This document shows positions 26,243-32,536 of a DNA stretch of 32,536 bases, piece after piece (positions within the stretch are counted from its first letter, which is position 1; each line of letters begins with the position of its first letter). The notes below the pieces were generated by a model. That model did no database searches, was not told the DNA's origin, and saw only the letters and a program-made list of their open reading frames with translations. Where the stretch lies: contig CAWCLK010000002.1 in the NCBI GenBank assembly GCA_963796225.1, positions 1 to 32,536 of the forward strand, given 5' to 3'. A program made the translations under genes and the position numbers. The stretch is from CAWCLK01 sp963796225. Lineage in GTDB: Bacteria > Actinomycetota > Nitriliruptoria > Nitriliruptorales > Nitriliruptoraceae.

Positions 26243-26605
26243 TCACGGGCGCCCGTCCTCGGTGACGGCATGCTCGATGCACCGGCGCGTCATCGGCACG
26301 GCGTCCAGGCGTTCCTCGGCGATCTCGGTGCCGCAGACCTCGCACTGGGCGTAGGTGCCCTCGTCGATCCGCTCGAGGGCGCGCTCCACGTCCTGCAGCC
26401 GGCGCTCGGTCTCCTCGCGCAGCGACGCCTGCTCCTCCTGCTGGCGCGTGGCCTTGGCGCGGTGGGCGGCACCGGCCTCACCCTGCTCCATCTCGTGGGC
26501 GGACCCGTCGGCGGGGCGGACCGACAGCTCGTCGAGCCGAGCGCGATCCTGGTCGCGGGCATCCTCGAGGCGGGTGCGGAAGCGGTCCAGCGTGGCGGTG
26601 TCCAT
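26243..26605 (-). CDS. DksA/TraR-family zinc protein
   Basis: A 120-residue protein with a long N-terminal coiled-coil region (residues about 5-80, rich in Glu/Arg/Gln) and a C-terminal zinc finger. The finger is Cys88-Cys91 in CEVC and Cys109-His112 in CIEH; the usual last cysteine is His. Members bind the RNA polymerase secondary channel or act in stress responses, though actinobacterial versions are often uncharacterised. ATG 26605 has AAGGA six bases upstream. It sits between a large dehydrogenase gene (92-base gap) and the topoisomerase IB gene. Confidence 0.9.
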   Translation of the reverse strand: MDTATLDRFRTRLEDARDQDRARLDELSVRPADGSAHEMEQGEAGAAHRAKATRQQEEQASLREETERRLQDVERALERIDEGTYAQCEVCGTEIAEERLDAVPMTRRCIEHAVTEDGRP

Positions 26606-26697
26606 GGGAGGTCCTTCGTCGGGCACGTGCACCCGAGGTTCGGGACCGTCGTGGCACGCCCCGTGGCCGTCCGACCACCGACGACTGCACGCGCCTG

Positions 26698-29600
26698 CTA
26701 GCCGCTGACGGCGTCCCAGAGCCGCGCTGTCCCTGCGGCGGCCGCGGCCGCCAGGCCCAGTCCGAGACCCGCCGCGACGGCCGTTCGTGCCACGCGTGTG
26801 GCGGTGGGGGGAGCGGGGCGCTCGGCGGGTACGACGTCCTCGGGGCGACGGTGCCCGTCGGCACGGTCGAGCGAGCCGTGGTGGCGGGCCAGCTGCATGA
26901 CCTCGGCGGTGTGCAGGGCACGGCGCCCCGACCCGGCCTGCTGGATCTGGGTCTGGCACGAGAACCCGTCGGCGACGACGACCGTGTCGTCGTCGGCGTC
27001 GCGGACGGCGGGCAGCAGCCCGGCGTGCTCGCCACAGTCCATGGAGATGTCGTACTTGCCGTCCTCGAAGCCCCACGAGCCGGCCAGGCCGCAGCAGCCT
27101 CCGGACAGCGACTCGACCTCGAGGCCCATGCCGTCCTGCAGCACGTGCTGCTCGGGGTCGATGCCGCCGGTGGCGCGGTGGTGGCAGTGGCCCCACAGCA
27201 GGGCGTCACCATCGATCCGCGGCACGTCGATGTCGAAGTGCTCGAAGAACTCGGCGAAGTGGTAGCTCTGCTGCGACAGTCGTTGGGCGTCGTCGTCGTG
27301 GGGGAGGATGCCCGTGAGCTCGTCCTTGAACACCGCGAGGCAGCTGGGCTCCATCCCGACCACCGGTGTGCCGGCCCGGATCTCGTCGCGCAGGGAGTCC
27401 AGCACGCGGTGCAGGTAGCGCTCGGCGATGTCCAGGAACCCGTAGTCGTACAGCGGTCGGCCGCAGCACACGTGGCCCTCGGGGATCACGACCTGCCAGC
27501 CGGCGTCCTCGATGGCCTCCACGCAGGCCACGCCGACGTGGGTGTGCAGGTGGTTGTTGAACGTGTCGGGCCAGAGCACGACGCGACGCCCGCCCGGGTT
27601 GCGGGTCCCGCCCCGCTGCTGCCACCACTGCTGCAGGGTCATCGGGGCGAAGGTCGGCAGGTCACGCTGCTGGTCGAGGCCACCGACCCACTTGACCAGC
27701 CGGGACAGGCCCGGGGTCTGGGTCACCGCGTTGGCGATCTCGGGGATGCGGGCCGCGATCCGTGAGGCCTGGTCGATGAACCCGAAGGAGTACGCGTACC
27801 GGGGCCGCCAGCGGCGCACGCTCTTGAAGTGCTTGTGGAGGAACTCGGCCTTGTACGTCGGCATGTCGACGTTGACCGGGCAGTCGTTGGTGCAGCCCTT
27901 GCAGGACAGGCACAGGTCCAGCGCGTCGTAGACCTCCCTCGACTGCCACCCGTCGGTGATGACGTCGCCCTGCAGCATCTCGAACAGCAGCCGGGCGCGT
28001 CCGCGGGTGGTGTGCTCCTCCTCCTGGGTGACCTGGTAGCTGGGGCACATCACCTCGTCGCCGTCGGGGTTGCGGCACTTGCCGACGCCGACGCAGCGCA
28101 GCGCCGCGTGTGCGAAGTCGCCGCCGTCCCTCTCGTAGGCGAACTTCACGTCGGGGCGGGGCGGGTTGTAGTTCGTGCCGAGCCGCAGGTCCTCGTCCAG
28201 CTTGAACGGGTCGACGACCTTGCCCGGGTTCATCTTCCACTCGGGGTCCCAGATGCGCTTGAAGTCGCGCATGGCCTGGACGAGGTCGGGGCCGAACTGC
28301 TTCTCGAGCAGCTCGGCCTTCTGCTGGCCGTCGCCGTGCTCGCCCGACAGCGACCCGCCGTAGGACACGACCAGGTCGGCGGCCTCCTCCATGAACGCCC
28401 GGTAGTCCCGGACGCCCTGGGCCGTGCGCAGGTCGAAGGAGATCCGTGAGTGCACGCACCCCTGGCCGAGGTGGCCGTACATCGCCCCGCGGTAGCCGTA
28501 CCGGTCGTAGAGGTCCTGCAGGTCCCGCAGGTAGGGACCCACGACCTCGGGCGGCACGGCGGAGTCCTCCCAGCCGGGCCAGTGGTCCCGCCCGTCGGGC
28601 GGGAAGGCCGTGGCGCCCAGGCCGCCTTCGCGGACCTGCCAGATCGCCTCGGTGTCACCCCCGAGCTGCTCGCTCTCGTAGAACCCGACGCTGCCGTGGT
28701 CGACGTCGGTCTCCTCGGCCAACCAGTCGACGAACGCCTGCGCCTGCTCGCGCGCGTCGTCGGCGTCGTCCGAGCCGAACTGGACCAGCAGCCAGGCACG
28801 GTCGCCGGGACGCGAGGGGAGCCGGTCCAGTCCGTGCTTCTTCATGTGCTGCTCGCGCTCGTCCTCGAACAGCAGGTGGTCGATGGCCTCCAGCGCGATC
28901 GGCCGGAACCGTTCCATGATGGACGGCACGGCGTCCCCGGCGTGGGAGATGTCCTCGAACGCCACCACCACGAGGGCGCGTTCGTGCAGCTCGGGGATCA
29001 GCTTCAGCGTCGCGTTCAGGACCGTGACGCAGGTGCCCTCGGTGCCGACCAGCGCCCGGGCCACGTTGAAGCCCCGTTCGGGCAGCAGCTCGTCGAGGTT
29101 GTAGCCCGACACCCGGCGGGGCAGCTCGTCCACGGGCTGGAAGCCGGCACGGATCTGGTCCGCGTAGCGGTCCCGGAAGTCGCGCAGCTGGCGGTAGATC
29201 TCGCCCTTGCGTCCGCCTTCGGCGATGATCCGGTCGAGGTCGTCCTCCTCGTTCGACCCGACCCAGAACCGCTCGCCGTCGTAGGTGACGATCTCGAGCG
29301 CCTCGACGTTGTCCGAGGTCCGCGGCCCGTCGCCGTAGAACTGGGCCTGCACCGAGTGGATCCCGCAGGAGTTGTTGCCGATGTTCCCACCGATGGCGCA
29401 CCGCGAGTGCGACGACGGGTCCGGCCCGAACACGAGGTGGGCCTGCGCCCCGGTGTGCTCGTTGACCTTCTCGTTGATGGCTCCTGGCTCGACGGTGACC
29501 AGGCGCCGGTCGGTGTCCACGTCCCCCATGTGCCGCAGGTACTTGGAGTGGTCGATCACGACCGCGTAGTTGATGGTCTCGCCCGACAGGCTGGTTCCCC

Positions 29601-29910
29601 CGCCGCGGTTGAGGATCGGCGCGCCGTGCCGGCTGCACACCCGGTGCGTCGTCACGACGTCCTCGGTCGTCTTCGGCACGACGACGCCGATGGGGATCTG
29701 GCGGAAGTTGGACGCGTCGTTGGCGTACATCGCCAGCGACGTCGTGCCGAAGCGGACCTCGCCCTCGATGGCCTGCGTGAGCTCCTGGTGCACCGCGACC
29801 GCGTCGACCTGCTGCACGGACGTCATCCCGGTGGCAGCCGCCGGGTCGCCCTTGCTCGGGATCTGGACGTGACGTCGGTGGCGTGGGGGAGGGGTCGACA
29901 GGCTGGCCAT
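26698..29910 (-). CDS. FAD-binding and Fe-S-binding oxidoreductase (GlcD/GlpC-type, D-2-hydroxyacid dehydrogenase-like) with C-terminal helix
   Basis: A 1070-residue fusion. Residues about 30-560 form an FAD-linked oxidase of the D-lactate/glycolate dehydrogenase type (LNRGGGTSLSGETIN, SHSRCAIGGNIGNNSCG, GEHGDG). Residues about 600-680 hold two 4Fe-4S clusters (CVGVGKCR with MCPSY; CLSCKGCTNDCPV). CCG domains follow (CCGRPLYDYG near 813, GCCGLAGSWG near 938), as in GlpC. The last 30 residues are a hydrophobic helix (AAGLGLGLAAAAAAGTARLW), suggesting membrane attachment. It likely oxidises a 2-hydroxyacid and passes electrons to quinone; the substrate is unknown. ATG 29910 has GAGGAG just upstream. 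It follows the enolase-family gene by 41 bases. Confidence 0.93.
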   Translation of the reverse strand: MASLSTPPPRHRRHVQIPSKGDPAAATGMTSVQQVDAVAVHQELTQAIEGEVRFGTTSLAMYANDASNFRQIPIGVVVPKTTEDVVTTHRVCSRHGAPILNRGGGTSLSGETINYAVVIDHSKYLRHMGDVDTDRRLVTVEPGAINEKVNEHTGAQAHLVFGPDPSSHSRCAIGGNIGNNSCGIHSVQAQFYGDGPRTSDNVEALEIVTYDGERFWVGSNEEDDLDRIIAEGGRKGEIYRQLRDFRDRYADQIRAGFQPVDELPRRVSGYNLDELLPERGFNVARALVGTEGTCVTVLNATLKLIPELHERALVVVAFEDISHAGDAVPSIMERFRPIALEAIDHLLFEDEREQHMKKHGLDRLPSRPGDRAWLLVQFGSDDADDAREQAQAFVDWLAEETDVDHGSVGFYESEQLGGDTEAIWQVREGGLGATAFPPDGRDHWPGWEDSAVPPEVVGPYLRDLQDLYDRYGYRGAMYGHLGQGCVHSRISFDLRTAQGVRDYRAFMEEAADLVVSYGGSLSGEHGDGQQKAELLEKQFGPDLVQAMRDFKRIWDPEWKMNPGKVVDPFKLDEDLRLGTNYNPPRPDVKFAYERDGGDFAHAALRCVGVGKCRNPDGDEVMCPSYQVTQEEEHTTRGRARLLFEMLQGDVITDGWQSREVYDALDLCLSCKGCTNDCPVNVDMPTYKAEFLHKHFKSVRRWRPRYAYSFGFIDQASRIAARIPEIANAVTQTPGLSRLVKWVGGLDQQRDLPTFAPMTLQQWWQQRGGTRNPGGRRVVLWPDTFNNHLHTHVGVACVEAIEDAGWQVVIPEGHVCCGRPLYDYGFLDIAERYLHRVLDSLRDEIRAGTPVVGMEPSCLAVFKDELTGILPHDDDAQRLSQQSYHFAEFFEHFDIDVPRIDGDALLWGHCHHRATGGIDPEQHVLQDGMGLEVESLSGGCCGLAGSWGFEDGKYDISMDCGEHAGLLPAVRDADDDTVVVADGFSCQTQIQQAGSGRRALHTAEVMQLARHHGSLDRADGHRRPEDVVPAERPAPPTATRVARTAVAAGLGLGLAAAAAAGTARLWDAVSG

Positions 29911-29951
29911 GGCTCCTCGAGGAGGGTCGGGGGTGGGGGGTGCGGTGGGTC

Positions 29952-31046
29952 TCAGGTCGCGGCGAGCTCGTCGGCGGCGTCGCGTCGGAGCGCGAGCCCG
30001 TGGCCGGGACGTGACCGGTCGGGGCGCAGCGCCCCGCCCTCGGGTTCGAGGGCACCGGCCAGGACGTGCTGTTCGATCCGCACGTGGTCGTGGAAGTACT
30101 CGATGTGGCGGATGGCGGGCGCGGCGCAACAGACGTGGGCCGACAGGTTGGGCACGCAGTGCGCGGACAGGTCGATGGTGTGGGCGAAGCACAGCGCGGC
30201 CGCGTCGAGGAAGCCGGTGAACCCACCGCAGCGTGTGACGTCGGCCTGCACGCAGTCGACGGCCCCCGACGTGATCAGGTCGCGGAAGTGGAACGTGTCG
30301 TAGCCGTACTCGCCGGCGGCGACCGTCACGCCGGGCGCCACCGATTCGCGCACGTGCCGCAGCCCGCGCAGGTTGTCGGACGAGACCGGTTCCTCGTGCC
30401 AGCGCACGCCGAGTTCGGCGAAGGCCGCCGAGCGCTCGAGGGCCTGCTGGACCGTGTAGGCGCCGTTGGCGTCGACCATCAGCTCGACGTCGGGGCCCAC
30501 GGCCTGGCGCACCGCGGCCACGCGGTCGACGTCCTCGGCGGGGTGGCGGCCCACCTTCATCTTCACCCGTGGGATGCCCTGGTCGACCCATCCGGTCAGC
30601 TGCTCGACGAGCTGGTCGGTCGAGTAGTTGGTGAAGCCGCCGGAGCCGTAGACGGTGGCGTCCTCACGTGCGGCGCCCCACAGGTCGAGCAGCGAGAGGT
30701 CCAGGGCACGGGCCTTGGCGTCCCACAGGGCGACGTCGATCGCCGAGATGGCGTGCGCCCCGATGCCGGGGCGCCCGGCGTTGCGCAGGGCGGCGAACAT
30801 GTCCAGCCACCGGCCACGGACGTCCATGGCGTCCGTCCCGTGCACCACGTCGGCGAGCTCGTCCTCGATCAACGTGGCCACGGCGGTGGGCCCGTAGGTC
30901 CAGCCCAGTCCGGTCACGTCGCCGGCGTGGACCTCGACCACCACCATGGTGGTCGAGTCCCACGTGAGGGTGCCGTCCTGTTCTTCAGGGGTGGAGGTCG
31001 GGAAGCTCCAGCTGGAGACCTCCACCCCGTCGATGGGCAGGCGCAT
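29952..31046 (-). CDS. Enolase-superfamily enzyme (mandelate racemase/muconate lactonizing type)
   Basis: A 364-residue enzyme with the N-terminal capping domain and C-terminal barrel of the superfamily. Candidate active-site segments are RVKMKVGRHP (KxK), LMVDANGAY, WHEEPVSSDN, GEYGYDTF and a late HCVPNLSAHVCC. These supply the Lys bases and the three acidic Mg2+ ligands (Asp, Glu, Glu). ATG 31046 shares a base with the preceding stop (TGATG), so it is translationally coupled to the TPP-enzyme gene. Members are sugar-acid dehydratases, racemases or cycloisomerases; the exact reaction cannot be set from sequence alone. The neighbours suggest sugar-acid or hydroxyacid catabolism. Confidence 0.9.
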   Translation of the reverse strand: MRLPIDGVEVSSWSFPTSTPEEQDGTLTWDSTTMVVVEVHAGDVTGLGWTYGPTAVATLIEDELADVVHGTDAMDVRGRWLDMFAALRNAGRPGIGAHAISAIDVALWDAKARALDLSLLDLWGAAREDATVYGSGGFTNYSTDQLVEQLTGWVDQGIPRVKMKVGRHPAEDVDRVAAVRQAVGPDVELMVDANGAYTVQQALERSAAFAELGVRWHEEPVSSDNLRGLRHVRESVAPGVTVAAGEYGYDTFHFRDLITSGAVDCVQADVTRCGGFTGFLDAAALCFAHTIDLSAHCVPNLSAHVCCAAPAIRHIEYFHDHVRIEQHVLAGALEPEGGALRPDRSRPGHGLALRRDAADELAAT

Positions 31047-32536
31047 CAGTGGCCGGGGAGGAAGGACGCGGCCTTCTCCTTGGTCCCCTCCCACATGATG
31101 TGGAACGCGTTCGTGTCGCCCTTGAGCAGCGCCTCGGTCATCTTCTTGACCTGCTCCGGCGTCGCGTGCGGCGGGATCGGTGGGACCTCCGGGTCGCTCA
31201 GCACGTCGATCACGTACGGGCGATCCGACGCCCAGGCCTCCGCGAGCACGCCGTCGATGTCCTCGGCCTTCTCGACCCGGCCGCCGCCGAGTCCCAACGA
31301 CTCCGCGTACGACGCGTAGTTGAAGGGGGGCAGCGACTGGGTGGTGACGTTCTTCGGGAAGCCGCCCATGGCCCGCTGCTCCCAGGTGACCTGGTTGAGG
31401 TCCTCGTTGTTGAGCACGACCATGACCAGCTTGGGGTTCTCCCACCGCTCCCAATAGCGGGCGACGTCGATGAGGACGTTGATGCCGATCATCTGCATGG
31501 CACCGTCACCGACCGTGGCCAGCACCGGGCGGTCCGGGTGGGCGAACTTCGCGCCGAGCGCGTAGGGCATCGCCGGGCCCATGGTGGCCAGGTTGCCCGA
31601 CAGGCTCGCGCGCATGGTGCCGCGGATCTTCAGGTACCGGGCGAACCAGTTGGTGCTGGAGCCGGAGTCGGCGGTGATGATCGTGTCGTCGGGCAGGTGG
31701 TCGTTCATCTTCCAGAAGACCGACTGGGGGTTGACCGGGTCGGCGTCCATGCCGGCCCGCTCGTCCATGAGGTTCCACCAGTCGTGGATCTCCTTCTCGA
31801 GCTTCTCGCGGAAGGAGCGGTCCTCCTTGCGTTGCAGCTTCGGGATCAGGCGCCGCAGCGTGTCCTTGGCGTCACCGACGAGGTTGACCTTGTTGGGGAA
31901 GCGCAGGCCGATGTTGTGGGCCGAGATGTCGATCTCGATCCCCACCGCCTGGTCGTACGGGGGCACGAACTGCGTGTAGGGGAAGTTGGTCCCCACCTGC
32001 AGCCAGACGTCGCACTCCCGGGTCATCACCCAGCTGGGACGTGTCCCGAGCAGGCCGATGCCGCCGGTCACGTAGGGCAGGTCGTCGGGCAGGACGTCCT
32101 TGCCGATCAGCGCCTTGGCGATCCCGCCACCGGTGACCTCGGCGAGCTCACGCAGCTCGTCGGCGGCGCCGGCCGCACCCTGGCCGGCCAGGATGCCGAC
32201 CTTGCTGCCCTCGTTGATGTAGCGGGCCGCCTCGTCGATCAGCTCCTCGGGCGGGTAGACCTCGGGGGCGCTCATGTGGCCCAGCGAGCCGGGCAGCTCC
32301 TTGAAGTTGTTGCCGGGGCTGGAGTACTCCATCTCCTGCACGTCGGCGGTCATGATGATCGCCGTTACGGTCTGCTGGGCCATCGCGGTGCGGTACGCGC
32401 GGTCGATGGCCACGGGGATCTGCTTGGGGTTGGTCACCTCGACCAGGTACTCGCTGGCCACGTCCTTGTAGAGCGTGCGCAGGTCGATCTCCTGCTGGAA
32501 GCTGGTGCCCAGCGACGAGGAGCCCTGCTGCCCGAC
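31046..32536 (-). CDS. Thiamine pyrophosphate-dependent enzyme (pyruvate oxidase/acetolactate synthase-like), 5' end outside the window
   Basis: About 496 residues are visible and the frame is open to the window edge, so the N-terminus is missing. The first visible residues, VGQQGSSSLGTSFQQEIDL, belong to the N-terminal pyrimidine-binding domain. The central domain contains VGILAGQGAAGA. The C-terminal TPP-binding motif runs from VGDGAMQMIG to LNNEDLN, the GDG...NN pattern. The general architecture suits pyruvate:quinone oxidoreductase, pyruvate oxidase or related enzymes rather than a proven acetolactate synthase. It is the first visible gene of a minus-strand set with the enolase-family enzyme and the FAD/Fe-S dehydrogenase. 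Confidence 0.9.
   Translation of the reverse strand, partial: VGQQGSSSLGTSFQQEIDLRTLYKDVASEYLVEVTNPKQIPVAIDRAYRTAMAQQTVTAIIMTADVQEMEYSSPGNNFKELPGSLGHMSAPEVYPPEELIDEAARYINEGSKVGILAGQGAAGAADELRELAEVTGGGIAKALIGKDVLPDDLPYVTGGIGLLGTRPSWVMTRECDVWLQVGTNFPYTQFVPPYDQAVGIEIDISAHNIGLRFPNKVNLVGDAKDTLRRLIPKLQRKEDRSFREKLEKEIHDWWNLMDERAGMDADPVNPQSVFWKMNDHLPDDTIITADSGSSTNWFARYLKIRGTMRASLSGNLATMGPAMPYALGAKFAHPDRPVLATVGDGAMQMIGINVLIDVARYWERWENPKLVMVVLNNEDLNQVTWEQRAMGGFPKNVTTQSLPPFNYASYAESLGLGGGRVEKAEDIDGVLAEAWASDRPYVIDVLSDPEVPPIPPHATPEQVKKMTEALLKGDTNAFHIMWEGTKEKAASFLPGH

Overview
This 32.5 kb window is very GC-rich chromosomal DNA with dense, often overlapping genes and many GTG starts. A bcc-type cytochrome bc1 complex with a diheme QcrC, a three-helix Rieske protein, split NHEJ genes and Ku point to an actinobacterium. 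The mix of Kup, EctD and DNA-break repair suits a salt- or desiccation-exposed, deep-branching lineage (for example Nitriliruptoria/Euzebyales), but that placement is inference. I see no insertion sequence, prophage, CRISPR array, rRNA or tRNA.

Layout. 41-2384: a DUF6174-like exported protein broken by a one-base frameshift, converging on kup. 2489-7678: a DUF72 protein, then selA and selB (plus strand) converging on selD (minus strand) with a 50-base tail overlap; this is the selenocysteine machinery without selC or any selenoprotein in view. 7689-17946 (minus strand): one tightly coupled respiratory operon, read qcrC, qcrA, qcrB, a LivJ-like substrate-binding lipoprotein, ctaC (split by a -1 frameshift in a G run), ctaD, ctaE, a 120-residue membrane protein, ctaG and a beta-propeller lipoprotein. 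selD follows 10 bases later and may be its last cistron. Most junctions are ATGA/GTGA overlaps. 18051-18868: a DUF3618 protein and a phage-holin-like membrane protein, ended by a hairpin terminator before qcrC.

19007-25123 (plus strand): an NHEJ and stress island. LigD exists as three separate genes in the order phosphoesterase, ligase, polymerase; then come a stand-alone ectD, a zinc alcohol/formaldehyde dehydrogenase, a 344-base gap holding two hairpins and a pair of 32-bp palindromic repeats, and ku. 25132-32536 (minus strand): a topoisomerase IB and a DksA/TraR-type zinc protein, preceded by a catabolic set: a TPP enzyme (cut by the window end), an enolase-superfamily enzyme and a large FAD/Fe-S dehydrogenase with a C-terminal membrane helix.

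How the genes fit together: quinol is oxidised by the bcc complex and electrons pass through the two hemes of QcrC and the cytochrome c domain of CtaC to CuA and CtaD. CtaG probably serves copper insertion. The lipoproteins and the small membrane protein in the operon have no known job and are the best candidates for something new. The FAD/Fe-S dehydrogenase and the TPP enzyme could feed electrons into the quinone pool. Ku with the three LigD parts would repair double-strand breaks.
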